The notes beneath the pieces were generated by a model. It had not been told where the DNA came from. It was given only the letters and a program-made list of their open reading frames with translations, and made no database searches. From assembly GCF_005952805.1 (NCBI RefSeq), contig NZ_CP040709.1, positions 248,001 to 312,000 on the forward strand: 64,000 nucleotides of DNA, in the 5' to 3' direction. Below are positions 15,858-24,404 of the stretch, in pieces (positions within the stretch are counted from its first letter, which is position 1; every line of letters starts with the position of its first letter). The DNA comes from Inhella inkyongensis (lineage in GTDB: Bacteria > Pseudomonadota > Gammaproteobacteria > Burkholderiales > Burkholderiaceae_C). Both the position numbers and the translations under genes were made by a program.

Positions 15858-18403
15858 GCGGGGACTTTCTGGTTCGAGGTGTGGGGCGCAGGGCGCACGC
15901 AGTACGCCAGGGCGCCGGCCATCAGGAAGAGCACGCCCAGCGCGCAGGCCAGCAGCAGCACGATGAGCAGCAGGCCCAGGCGCTGGATGGGCACGAAGCT
16001 GGACAGCAGCAACAGGCTGAAGCAGACGATGTTGAGCTTGGCGTCGATGACGGTGACGGCGCCGCGTTCGCCCAGGGCCAGGCGCAGCGCTTGGGGCGCC
16101 GTGAGCCCACGCGCCAAGGCCTGGCGGTAGTCCTCCAGCACGTAGAGGCCGAAGTCCACCGCCGCATTGATGCCCAGGGCCGTGGCGCAGGCGGTGGCCT
16201 GATCCAGCGGCAGCGAGAACGCCGCCATCACCAGCACCACCACGGAATAGGCGAAGGCAAAGGGCAGGCACAGGGCCGCCGCGCTGCGCAAGGGGCTGAT
16301 CAACGCCGGCCGGCCGCGCTGGCTCCACACCAGCCAGGCCCAGGCCAGGCCCAGCACCAGGGGGAAGGACAGCAGCACATTGAGCGGCTTGCCCTGGCTG
16401 ATGTACTCGTCGGTCTGGTGGTAGGTGTGCAGGCGGCCGAAGGGCAGCACGCGCAGTTGCGGGAATTCGGCTTGCGCCAGCTGCATCACGGCGTCGGCAA
16501 AGGCGCGCAGTTCGCGCGAGTTGTCGGCCGGGTGGGCGGCGAACAGCACATAGCCGGCATCGCTCCAGAAGAAGTCGGCCAACGGGGAGTCGGCGAAGTC
16601 CCAGCGCATCAGTTGCAGCAGCTCATGGGCCTGCTGACGGCTGGCGGGCAGGGGCGTGCCGACGTCGGGGCTCTTGGCGGCAATCTCGCTCAGTTTGTCC
16701 AGCGCCGAACGCACCGGGTAGGCGTCGGCCAGGGCCTGCACGCGCTGCTGAAAGGCCAGGGTCTGGGCGATGAAGGCGGGGTCGCTGGCGGCGGTCTGTT
16801 CCGTCATGAGTAGAACGGGCTCCGCCCGGCTACTCATACCCCCGTGGGGGGCGGGCCGGGTTGGCCCGGTCCTGGGGGCGCCCTCTCGGGCCGGCTGCAC
16901 CAGGAAGTTCAGGCGCGCAAAGCCGGCGCCCTCGGGCTGGTTGAGCAGGGCACGGCCGCGGTCCACGATGGTGCCGGGCAGGTAGTCGATGGGGCGCTCC
17001 TGCACCGCGATCCAGCGCGCGTTTACTGGGCTGCGCATGTCGTGCAGCACCACGGTGGCGGCGCCAGCCAGCGCCAGGCCGGTCAGGCCCAGGCTGAGGG
17101 CCAGGCTGCGGCGGGGGCCTAGGCGCTCCAGCAGCGCCAGGGCGGCACGCGGCAGCGCGTTCACGGCGCGCTGGTAGGCGGCGGCGCCGGGGATGCGGCG
17201 GGCCTCGCTGGGCTCACCACCCAGCCAGGCGTGCAGGGCTGGTAGCGCGGTGCTGACGATCAGGCGCTGGACCAGCAGCCCGATGCCGGTGAGCACGCCC
17301 ACCTCCAGCAGGCCGCGGATGCCGATCTGCGGCAGGGTGGCGAAGTTCAGCACCGCAATGGCCACCACCACATTGAACTTGGCGTGCATGGGGCGCACGC
17401 GCGCCCACAGGCTGAGGCGCGCGGCGCCGGGCTCGTGCTGCCACTGCTGGTTGTAGGCCTCGAAGGCGCGCACATTCAGCGAAATGCCCGAGACGATCAG
17501 CGCCGACATGACCAGCAGGAAGTAGACGCGTTCGTAGATGGGTTGGCCGTAGAAGCGCAGGCCCAGATCGGCCATCAACGGAATGGCACCGCGCGCCACC
17601 ACGAAGGACACGAAGATCCACAGGCTGACCTGCAGGGCCTGGCGCCAGGAACCGAGCGAGAACACCGCGGCCAGGGTGGCCAGCACCAGGCCGACGGTGG
17701 AATAAAGCATCACATCGGAGATCAGCGCGTAGTGCATCAGCCCGCGCGCCACCGACCAGCCGCCCAGGGACACATTGGCGTGCTCGGGGGCGGGGCGGAT
17801 GTCGCCCTTCCACAGCAGCCATTCGAGTTGGGAGATCTCGCGCTGTTCGAGGAACTCGGCCACGCGATCGACCACGCCTTGTTCGTCGTAGCTGGCGGGC
17901 AGGAAGACGAGGACCTGGGCGTAATCGAACTGGCGGCCGACCAGGGTGCCGTAGACGCTGGCATCTCCCGCCACGGCCTGCTTCCAAGCGGCCAGGTCGA
18001 AGTCCTTGGTCTCCAGGCGCTGGCGGCTGAGCCAGGGCTGGCTGTGCAGCGCACCATCCTGCACGCGGTAGTCCACGGCGTTGGCGGCCAGGCTCCAGAC
18101 CTGACCCTCGGGGAAGAGGCGGCGGGCCGCCTGCGTCATGGCCTCGATCTGGCGCAGGCCCTGGAGGTCCAGGCCCTTGGGATAAGCCAGCACAAAGGAC
18201 AGGGGCTCGCCCTGCTGGATGCTGCCGACCTTCTGAGCCTGGGCGTTCCACTGGGCGTAGCGGTTGCTGCCGTCCAGCAGGGCGTCCTGCACGATGCCGC
18301 TCGACGGCACGCGCAGGTTCAGGCTGAAGAAAAAGAGGGTGATCAGCAGCGCCAAGGCAAGGCACAGCCACGCGCCACGACGCGTCATGGGGGCGCTTTT
18401 CAT
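15854..18403 (-). CDS. MMPL/RND-family transporter
   Basis: An 849-residue inner-membrane transporter with one N-terminal helix (residues 14-30), a large periplasmic domain and two bundles of five further helices. These lie at about 230-400 and 660-845, the normal MMPL plan of 12 helices. ALGINAAVDFGLYVLEDYRQ in the second bundle carries a membrane Asp typical of proton-driven members. MMPL proteins move lipids or hydrophobic compounds. Residues about 504-533 (Gly/Pro/Arg-rich, SSRAEPVLL) look like an in-frame insertion encoded by hairpin-forming DNA. It overlaps the upstream reductase-like gene by one base. Confidence 0.85.
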   Translation of the reverse strand: MKSAPMTRRGAWLCLALALLITLFFFSLNLRVPSSGIVQDALLDGSNRYAQWNAQAQKVGSIQQGEPLSFVLAYPKGLDLQGLRQIEAMTQAARRLFPEGQVWSLAANAVDYRVQDGALHSQPWLSRQRLETKDFDLAAWKQAVAGDASVYGTLVGRQFDYAQVLVFLPASYDEQGVVDRVAEFLEQREISQLEWLLWKGDIRPAPEHANVSLGGWSVARGLMHYALISDVMLYSTVGLVLATLAAVFSLGSWRQALQVSLWIFVSFVVARGAIPLMADLGLRFYGQPIYERVYFLLVMSALIVSGISLNVRAFEAYNQQWQHEPGAARLSLWARVRPMHAKFNVVVAIAVLNFATLPQIGIRGLLEVGVLTGIGLLVQRLIVSTALPALHAWLGGEPSEARRIPGAAAYQRAVNALPRAALALLERLGPRRSLALSLGLTGLALAGAATVVLHDMRSPVNARWIAVQERPIDYLPGTIVDRGRALLNQPEGAGFARLNFLVQPAREGAPRTGPTRPAPHGGMSSRAEPVLLMTEQTAASDPAFIAQTLAFQQRVQALADAYPVRSALDKLSEIAAKSPDVGTPLPASRQQAHELLQLMRWDFADSPLADFFWSDAGYVLFAAHPADNSRELRAFADAVMQLAQAEFPQLRVLPFGRLHTYHQTDEYISQGKPLNVLLSFPLVLGLAWAWLVWSQRGRPALISPLRSAAALCLPFAFAYSVVVLVMAAFSLPLDQATACATALGINAAVDFGLYVLEDYRQALARGLTAPQALRLALGERGAVTVIDAKLNIVCFSLLLLSSFVPIQRLGLLLIVLLLACALGVLFLMAGALAYCVRPAPHTSNQKVPA
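16806..16868. repeat. Clustered hairpins inside the MMPL gene
   Basis: Three inverted repeats follow each other. The first has ATGAGTAG (16806-16813) paired with CTACTCAT (16830-16837), with an inner CGGGC/GCCCG stem. The second is CCCCC (16839-16843) with GGGGG (16846-16850). The third is CGGGCC (16852-16857) with GGCCCG (16863-16868). All are translated in frame on the minus strand, into a Gly/Pro/Arg-rich stretch unlike the flanking periplasmic domain. The structure resembles a dispersed palindromic element; no second copy was found in this window. Confidence 0.5.
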
Positions 18404-19584
18404 CAGCGGGCCTGCAGCGGGTTGGGCAGGGTGAAGGGGGTGTCCTGCGGTAGGGCTTGCGCCTCTTCGCGGCGCAGGTCAAAGCGCGTCACGCGGCGGC
18501 CAAAGCAATGCGGCTCGGGGGCTTGGATGCCCAGCTCGCGGAAGGTCTCGGCGACGATGAACTGGTTGAAGGCGCTGACCTCGAACCAGTCGCGCCGCAG
18601 TGCGATGCTGGAGCGGTCGCGGAAGATCGCCTGGTAGAGCGCGATGGCCTCTGCGAAGCAGCCGAACACGGTGCCGCGCGATAGCTGCAGGCGCTGCCAG
18701 CTCAGGGGCCCCAGGCCATAGCTCAGGCCCTTGGCGTGGGCATTTCCGGCGTCCTGGCGGCGCACCAGGTCGCCGCAGCGCGCCAACTCCTCGGCGTCCA
18801 GATTGGCGGGTTCGCAGACATCGATCACCAGGAGCTTGCGGCGTGTGCGGCGCAGTTGCTGCACGCGCTCCAGCGTCAGCTTGGCCTCAGGGCTGTGCGA
18901 GCAGCACACCACGGCGTCCACCTTGCCGATGGACTCGAAGTCCAGCGCGGCGCTCAATCCGGTTTGCTGCGACCACTCCTGCAGCAGGGCGGTGCTGGGG
19001 CCCCAGCCGATCACCTCGTGGCGGGCGCCGGCCAGGTGCTCGGCCACCGCGCTACCGAGGATGCCGTAGGGGCCGATGACCAGCAGCCGAGCCGGCGCGC
19101 TCAGGTTGGCGCGGCGCAGCGCGCGCTCCACGTCCTGGCCCAGCAACCAGGCGGTGCCGTTGTCACCGATGGTGAAGACGAGGTCCGGGAACATCGCCTT
19201 GAGTTCGCCGCCATCGCGGCCGAACAGGCGCTTGGTGGAGGCGGCCAGCAGCACCACACGGGCGCCTTGATCCTGGGCCCAGCGCGTGCACTCGATGAAG
19301 AGTTCGCGTGCCAGCTTGCGACCCGGGCGGGTCAGCAGTTCTTCCGCCGTGACGTTGAAGCCGCGCACCTGGGCATGCACGCCGCGCAGGCGCATGCGCG
19401 GGCCGCTGGCGTGTTGCAGGCGGTCATTGGGATCGGCGAAGAAGCGGCGGCGCTCGGCCTCGTCGCGCACATTGGTGATGAACACCACATCCAGGCGCGG
19501 CTGGCTGGTGAGCACGCGCCAGTGGCGCGGCAGGTCGGTGGTGCGCAGGGCGGCGCGCCAGAGGGTGGAAGCGTGGGGCAGCAT
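18403..19584 (-). CDS. Acyl-ACP-reductase-like Rossmann oxidoreductase
   Basis: A 393-residue soluble protein. An NAD(P)-binding core has the glycine motif LVIGPYGILGSAVAEHL at about residues 210-226. Ahead of it lies FTIGDNGTAWLLGQDVERA, comparable to the FTTGNTHTAY region of cyanobacterial acyl-ACP reductase (AAR). Near the end TVFGCFAEAIALYQAIF matches the AAR segment MFACFAEAMLLEF, which contains the catalytic Cys; here it is about Cys309. I infer an enzyme acting on an acyl thioester, perhaps making an aldehyde. Overall similarity is distant. It leads directly into the MMPL gene. Confidence 0.55.
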   Translation of the reverse strand: MLPHASTLWRAALRTTDLPRHWRVLTSQPRLDVVFITNVRDEAERRRFFADPNDRLQHASGPRMRLRGVHAQVRGFNVTAEELLTRPGRKLARELFIECTRWAQDQGARVVLLAASTKRLFGRDGGELKAMFPDLVFTIGDNGTAWLLGQDVERALRRANLSAPARLLVIGPYGILGSAVAEHLAGARHEVIGWGPSTALLQEWSQQTGLSAALDFESIGKVDAVVCCSHSPEAKLTLERVQQLRRTRRKLLVIDVCEPANLDAEELARCGDLVRRQDAGNAHAKGLSYGLGPLSWQRLQLSRGTVFGCFAEAIALYQAIFRDRSSIALRRDWFEVSAFNQFIVAETFRELGIQAPEPHCFGRRVTRFDLRREEAQALPQDTPFTLPNPLQAR

Positions 19585-19636
19585 GGGCTTGGGCGGTTCT
19601 TGTGCAGATGCCGTCCATGCTAGGAATCGCGTCCCC

Positions 19637-21448
19637 CTATTCCGATACGGTATCCACCGTAACCGCGAACAGCGAGCCGCGTCCCAGCCGGCTGCGCACC
19701 GTGAAGCGGTAGCCGTTTTGCGCGCACAGGCTCTTGACGATGAACAGGCCCAGGCCATGTCCGGGGTGCTCGTTGCTGCCGCGCTCAAACGGCCGTTGCA
19801 GGCGCTCGATCTGCGCGGGCAGCAGGCCTGGGCCGCTGTCCAGCACCTGGATCTCCAGGCCGCCCGGGCGGCGCCGCACGCCCACCAGCACCCCGCCGCG
19901 CTGGGTATAGCGCAGCGCATTGCTGATCAGGTTGTTGAGGATGCGCGCCAGGATGAGTTGCGAGGCCTCGATCTCGGCGCTGCAGGGGGCCACGCGCAGC
20001 GTCAGGCCCTTAGCCTGGGCCTGCGCCTGGTGCGCCTGGGCCAGGGTCCGCAGCCAGGGGCCCAGTTCCAGGTGGTCGCTGCGCAGCGGCAACTCGGTGC
20101 GGGTCTGCTGGATCAGGTCGCTCAGCAGGGTCTGGGCATAGCTCAGGGTGTGGTCCAGATGCTGCGTGATGGGCGACTGGGCCTCGGTGGCGCTGCGTTG
20201 CAGGGCCGCGATGGCAAAGCGCAGCGAGGACAGGGGCTGCGAGATGTCGTGACTGGCGCCGGCCAGACGCAGGCCTTGCTGCTGCGCCAGGTCCAGCGCG
20301 GCGCGGCGCTGGCTCTCGGCCTGCAGCAGGTCTTCGGCCTCGGCCAGACGGCGCAGGCGCTGGTCGGCCAGGTCGGCCTGCTGCTGGCGCATGCGGTTGA
20401 TCAGGGCGGCCGAGAAGAAGCTGGCCTCCAGGAACAGGCCGATGCGCGGATAAACGAAGTGATCGAAGGGCAAGGGGTTGAGACCAACCACCCCGAGCGC
20501 AAACGGCACGATGCCGCCCAGGGCCAGCGCAAACACGCCCAAGGCATAGAGCGGGGCGCCGGGCAGGCGGTCGCGCCAGGCCAGCACGGCGCTGCCCAGG
20601 GCCAGCGGTGCGTAGGACAGGCCCAGCACCAGGGTGAGAGGCTCGGACCAGGGCTGGCCCAGGCCCATCAAGGCCACGCCAATCAGCGCGCTCAAACCCA
20701 TATGGGCCCGCCACAGCAGTGGGTGGCGCTGGCGCAGCTGCAGAAAGCGCAGCGCCAGCAGCACATGGGCGGCCAGGGTGGCCAGGGCAAACACCTGGGG
20801 CGCGATCTGGTTCCACCCGGGCGACTCGGGCCACAGCCAGGCAAAGGCATAGCCCTCGGTCTGGGTCACCAACATCAGCTCGCAGACCAGCAACAGCGCA
20901 TAGGCCAGATAAGCACTGGAGCCGCCGAACAGGCGCACGCACAGGACCCCCAGGCCCAAGGCCAGCAGGCCGCCGGCCAGCGCGCCGTTGAGCAGATCGG
21001 ACTGGCTGCGCAGTGCCCGTTCGCGCTCGGGGCTGAGCAGCTGGGGCGTGAGCACGCCGTCGCCATGCAGGCGGTAACCCAGCCACAGGGTGTGTGGGCC
21101 GGGCGTCAATTCCAGCGGCAGCAGCAGGCGCGGCCCCGGCAAAGGGCGGTCGGCGTACAGGCTGTGGGCGCCCAGCACGCGTTCACGGTGCGGCGCCTGG
21201 CCGGTCGAGGCGCGCCACAGCTCCAGGTGGATGGCATCGGGCACGCGGGCGTCCAGCCAGCGGGTCAGCGTGGCCTCGCTGTGCAGTTCAATGCGTTGCC
21301 AGCGCAGGCCCGCCGAGCCTCCGGGCGGGGCCTGGATCTGGGTGCAGGCCGTCAGATCCTGCTGCGCCAAGGCGGCCGGGCAGGCGGCCCAGGCTCCATA
21401 AAATGGCGCGCTCCACAGCACCCAGGCCAGCAGGCCGCGCAGCCCCAT
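19637..21448 (-). CDS. 7TMR-DISM-type sensor histidine kinase
   Basis: About 603 residues: a signal peptide (GLRGLLAWVLWSAPFYGAWA), a periplasmic beta domain to about residue 165, seven membrane helices (about 165-370), a short coiled coil, then the kinase. The H-box is GASHDISQPLSSLRF, the N-box NNLISNALRYT, and the G-boxes are DSGPGL and GHGLGLFIVKSL. The start is uncertain: ATGs at 21448 and 21481 both fit a signal peptide. With the first, the start codon interlocks with the ATG of the divergent regulator at 21447. The gene lies 52 bases upstream of the reductase-like gene, on the same strand. Confidence 0.85.
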   Translation of the reverse strand: MGLRGLLAWVLWSAPFYGAWAACPAALAQQDLTACTQIQAPPGGSAGLRWQRIELHSEATLTRWLDARVPDAIHLELWRASTGQAPHRERVLGAHSLYADRPLPGPRLLLPLELTPGPHTLWLGYRLHGDGVLTPQLLSPERERALRSQSDLLNGALAGGLLALGLGVLCVRLFGGSSAYLAYALLLVCELMLVTQTEGYAFAWLWPESPGWNQIAPQVFALATLAAHVLLALRFLQLRQRHPLLWRAHMGLSALIGVALMGLGQPWSEPLTLVLGLSYAPLALGSAVLAWRDRLPGAPLYALGVFALALGGIVPFALGVVGLNPLPFDHFVYPRIGLFLEASFFSAALINRMRQQQADLADQRLRRLAEAEDLLQAESQRRAALDLAQQQGLRLAGASHDISQPLSSLRFAIAALQRSATEAQSPITQHLDHTLSYAQTLLSDLIQQTRTELPLRSDHLELGPWLRTLAQAHQAQAQAKGLTLRVAPCSAEIEASQLILARILNNLISNALRYTQRGGVLVGVRRRPGGLEIQVLDSGPGLLPAQIERLQRPFERGSNEHPGHGLGLFIVKSLCAQNGYRFTVRSRLGRGSLFAVTVDTVSE

Positions 21449-22076
21449 GCCCAGCCAGGCCCGCAGCGACCGTGTTCGCATCCTGCTTGCCGACGACCAT
21501 GTCATTTTTCGGGATGGGCTCAAGCTCTTGTTGGGCCTGGAGCCCGGGTGGCAGATTGTCGGGGAGCAGTCCAGCCTGGACGGCCTGCACGCCCGCGTGG
21601 CCGAGCTGACACCTGACTTGCTGCTGCTGGATTACCACATGCCCGGTGGCGACACCGCCGCCAGCGTGGCCTGGCTGCGCCAGCGCCACCCCGAGCTGAA
21701 GATCGCCATGCTGACCGGCGCCCAGTCGCCCACGGTGTTCAAACAGCTGCTGGACCTGGGCGTGCATGCCCTGTTGCTCAAGCAGGGCAGCGGCGCGGAA
21801 CTGGTGGAGGCCCTGCGCCGCGTGCTGCGTGGCGATGTGGTGGTGGATGCTGCGCTGCGCCAGCAGGCCGAGGCCGCCGACCCGGGCCTGACCCCACGCG
21901 AGCTGCAGGTCACCAAGATGATTGCCGAGGGCCTGAGCAATGCGCAGATGGCCGAGCTGCTGCACCTGGCGCCCAAGACCGTGGACAAGCACCGCGAGAA
22001 CCTGATGCGCAAGCTGCAGGTCAGCAGCGCGGCGCAGTTGGTGGCGCGGGTCAGGGATTTGGGGCTGTTCAGCTGA
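21447..22076 (+). CDS. LuxR/NarL-family response regulator
   Basis: A 209-residue regulator. The receiver domain has ADD at residues 15-17 and the phospho-acceptor in LLDYHMPGG (D62). A GerE-type HTH lies at about residues 146-207 (LTPRELQVTKMIAEGLSNAQMAELL, KTVDKHRENLMRKL). It is divergent from the sensor kinase at 21448, and the two start codons share a CATG. It is probably the cognate partner and the controller of the operon running left to 14008. Any promoter must lie inside the kinase coding sequence. Confidence 0.9.
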   Translation: MPSQARSDRVRILLADDHVIFRDGLKLLLGLEPGWQIVGEQSSLDGLHARVAELTPDLLLLDYHMPGGDTAASVAWLRQRHPELKIAMLTGAQSPTVFKQLLDLGVHALLLKQGSGAELVEALRRVLRGDVVVDAALRQQAEAADPGLTPRELQVTKMIAEGLSNAQMAELLHLAPKTVDKHRENLMRKLQVSSAAQLVARVRDLGLFS

Positions 22077-22100
22077 GGCGTGATCCGCCCGCCCGGCCGG

Positions 22101-22211
22101 TCAACAAAGGTTGTTGAGCTGAACCCAGTCGACCAGATTGGCCTGCAGCACGCGCCAAGCCCATAGGGTCAGGCCCAGCGCCAAGGCACCCAGGAGCAGA
22201 CGGATCCTCAT
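22101..22211 (-). CDS. 36-residue membrane peptide coupled to MFS gene
   Basis: A short reading frame whose ATG overlaps the TGA of the MFS gene in the arrangement ATGA. It encodes a basic start (MRIR), one hydrophobic helix (LLLGALALGLTLWAW) and a polar end with a terminal Cys. Translational coupling and a clean single-helix design argue for a real small protein, perhaps a subunit or modulator of the transporter. No family is recognised. It could still be a chance frame. Confidence 0.45.
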   Translation of the reverse strand: MRIRLLLGALALGLTLWAWRVLQANLVDWVQLNNLC

Positions 22212-23410
22212 GCAGGCTGAGCGCCCAGTCCCACGGTTCGGTCGCGAATGGGCAGATGGAGCAGCGAGGAGACCACGCCCAAGCCAATGGCGATAGCCCA
22301 CATGGCCGTGTAGGAGCCGGAGACATCGAACAACCTGCCGCCCAGCCACGCCCCGAGGAAGCCGCCCAATTGGTGCCCGAGAAACACCAGTCCGAACATG
22401 GTGCCGAGATAGCGGACCCCAAAGAGCTGTGCCAGCACCCCGCTGGTCAACGGCACGGTCCCCAACCAGGTCAACCCCATGACCCAGGCGAATACATAGA
22501 GGGTGCTCAGACTCAGCGGCAGACTGATGAAGAGCAGCATGGCCAGGCTGCGCAGGGCGTACAGCGCGCTGAGGAGGTGGCTGCGCCGATAGCGCTCGCC
22601 TAGGCGCCCGGCGTAATAGATGCCGATGGCATTGGCCAGGGCGATCAGCGCCATGGCATGCACGCCCGCCTGGGGCCCGAGGCCGGCATCGCGCAAGTAG
22701 GCCGGTAGATGGACGCCGAGAAACGCCAGTTGAAATCCGCAGGCCATGAAGCCGGCATTCAGCAGCCAGAAGTCGCGTTGGGTGAGCGCGGTGCGCAGCA
22801 GCGCACCCAGGGACTGATCCAGCGTCGCAGCCTCGCCCGGGCGATCGCGAACCTGCATGCCGGCTAGCGCACAGCCCAAGGCCATGGCCGCCAAGGCCTG
22901 TAAGGCGGCCGACCAGCCCCAAGCGGCAATGCCGCTGTGTGCCAGCGGCACCAGCAGGAACTGAAAGAAGCCGGCCAGCCCACCCGCCCAACCCAAGGCC
23001 GCGCCGCGCTGGGCGGGCTCCACCGCGCGGGACAACGCGCTGTAGATCGTGGCAAAGGTGGTGGCTGTCAAACCCAGGCCAGTCAGCAGCCCGGCGCCCA
23101 GGGCCAAGTGCGCTGGGCTGGTCGCCGTGGCCTCCAGCAGCAGGCCGGCGGCATACACCACACAGCCGGTGGCGATCACGCGCGCGGCGCCGTAGCGGTC
23201 GGCCAGCCAGCCGGTCAGGGGTTGTAGGGCCCCCCAGACCAAGGTCTGCAGGCCTTGCGCCAGCGCAAAGGTCTCGCGACCCCAACCGCGCTCGCCGAGC
23301 AGCGGCAGCATGAAGAGTCCCTGCGCATGGCGCGTGCCCAGCGCCATGCCCATCACGGCGGCTGCACACAGGAGCAAGGGCCAGGGCAGGCGGTCGGTAG
23401 GGCTTTTCAT
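22208..23410 (-). CDS. MFS transporter
   Basis: A 400-residue major facilitator with 12 predicted helices. The loop 2-3 signature is GWLADRYGAARVIATG at about residues 58-73, and RLGERYRRSHLL repeats it in the second half. The pattern fits the oxalate/formate antiporter-like or monocarboxylate branch, but the substrate is not readable. It is divergent from a LysR-type gene at 23481, which may regulate it. The ATG at 23410 precedes the first helix directly. Confidence 0.85.
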   Translation of the reverse strand: MKSPTDRLPWPLLLCAAAVMGMALGTRHAQGLFMLPLLGERGWGRETFALAQGLQTLVWGALQPLTGWLADRYGAARVIATGCVVYAAGLLLEATATSPAHLALGAGLLTGLGLTATTFATIYSALSRAVEPAQRGAALGWAGGLAGFFQFLLVPLAHSGIAAWGWSAALQALAAMALGCALAGMQVRDRPGEAATLDQSLGALLRTALTQRDFWLLNAGFMACGFQLAFLGVHLPAYLRDAGLGPQAGVHAMALIALANAIGIYYAGRLGERYRRSHLLSALYALRSLAMLLFISLPLSLSTLYVFAWVMGLTWLGTVPLTSGVLAQLFGVRYLGTMFGLVFLGHQLGGFLGAWLGGRLFDVSGSYTAMWAIAIGLGVVSSLLHLPIRDRTVGLGAQPA

Positions 23411-23480
23411 GCCGCCATTGGAGGGCGTGCCGGGCCCTGCGCACAATCGAGATTCCTTCGCCAAGGCATGAGAAAGCCTC

Positions 23481-24404
23481 TTGAGTGATGCTTTGCCACC
23501 GTTGAATGCCCTACGCGCCTTCGAAGCCGCGGCACGCCACCTGAACTTCGCCCGCGCGGCCGCCGAGCTGCATGTGACGCCTGGCGCGCTCAGCCACCAG
23601 ATTCGGGCGCTGGAGGCCCAGCTGGGTGAAGCCTTGTTTGTGCGCCAGGCGCGCGGCGTGGCGCTGAGTGCCGCCGGCCTGCGGCTGCAGCCCGGCCTTC
23701 AGGCCGGCTTTGCCTTGATCCGCGAGGCCTGCAGCGATTGGCGACGCCGCCAGCGCGATGCCGCCGTGCTGGTGCTCAGTGCCCCACCGGGCTTCACCCG
23801 CCAATGGCTGGCGCCGCGCCTGCATCACTTTGTGCAGGCGCACCCCAATCTGGAACTGCGAGTGGCAGCCAGCGCAGCCTATGTGGACCTGCATGGGTCG
23901 GACGTGGATCTGGCCCTGCGCTATGCGCCACTGGACGCGCCAGCGCGCCAGCCCGATCTGCACTGGACCCGCCTGGCGCAGGACGAGCTGCTGGCCGTCT
24001 TCAGCCCCGCGCTCGGGCAGCAGCAGGGCGATGAGCTGGGACGCTTGCCCCTGCTGCATGACGAGCAATTGGCTGGCGATCCTGAAGTCCCGAGCTGGCG
24101 CCATTGGTTGCGCGCCGCCGGCCTGCCCGCCCGTCGCGCCACGGCCGGTGGCCTGCGCTTCAGCGCCACCGAACATGCCATTGCCGCCGCTCTGCAGGGT
24201 GCCGGCCTGCTGCTGGCCCATCGCCTGCTCGTGCAGGACGAGTTGAACAGCGCTCGTCTGGTCGAGGCCATGCCCCTGGGCCAGCCCCTGCGTCTGCCGG
24301 TGCCGCGCGCCTATTTCCTGGTGCGTTCGGCGCTCAAGCCGCAGCGCGCGGCGGCGCAGGCCCTGGTGGCCTGGGTGATGCAGGAGTTGGTCTCTCAGGC
24401 CTGA
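23481..24404 (+). CDS. LysR-family regulator, GcvA type, TTG start
   Basis: A 307-residue regulator. The N-terminal winged HTH covers residues 7-66 (LNALRAFEAAARHLNFARAAAELHVTPGALSHQIRALE), and a periplasmic-binding-like effector domain spans about 92-300. The GcvA/TrpI branch is suggested by the LPPLNALRAFEAAARH start. No ATG or GTG lies close to the HTH; TTG at 23481 with GAGAAAG upstream is used. It is divergent from the MFS gene at 23410 with a 70-base gap. The 3' end overlaps the hydrolase gene by ten bases. Confidence 0.85.
   Translation: MSDALPPLNALRAFEAAARHLNFARAAAELHVTPGALSHQIRALEAQLGEALFVRQARGVALSAAGLRLQPGLQAGFALIREACSDWRRRQRDAAVLVLSAPPGFTRQWLAPRLHHFVQAHPNLELRVAASAAYVDLHGSDVDLALRYAPLDAPARQPDLHWTRLAQDELLAVFSPALGQQQGDELGRLPLLHDEQLAGDPEVPSWRHWLRAAGLPARRATAGGLRFSATEHAIAAALQGAGLLLAHRLLVQDELNSARLVEAMPLGQPLRLPVPRAYFLVRSALKPQRAAAQALVAWVMQELVSQA

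Noticed and set aside
19286..21616. A 776-codon plus-strand open frame
   Set aside because: Antisense to the sensor kinase and part of the reductase-like gene; composition is dominated by Gln, Gly and Ala.
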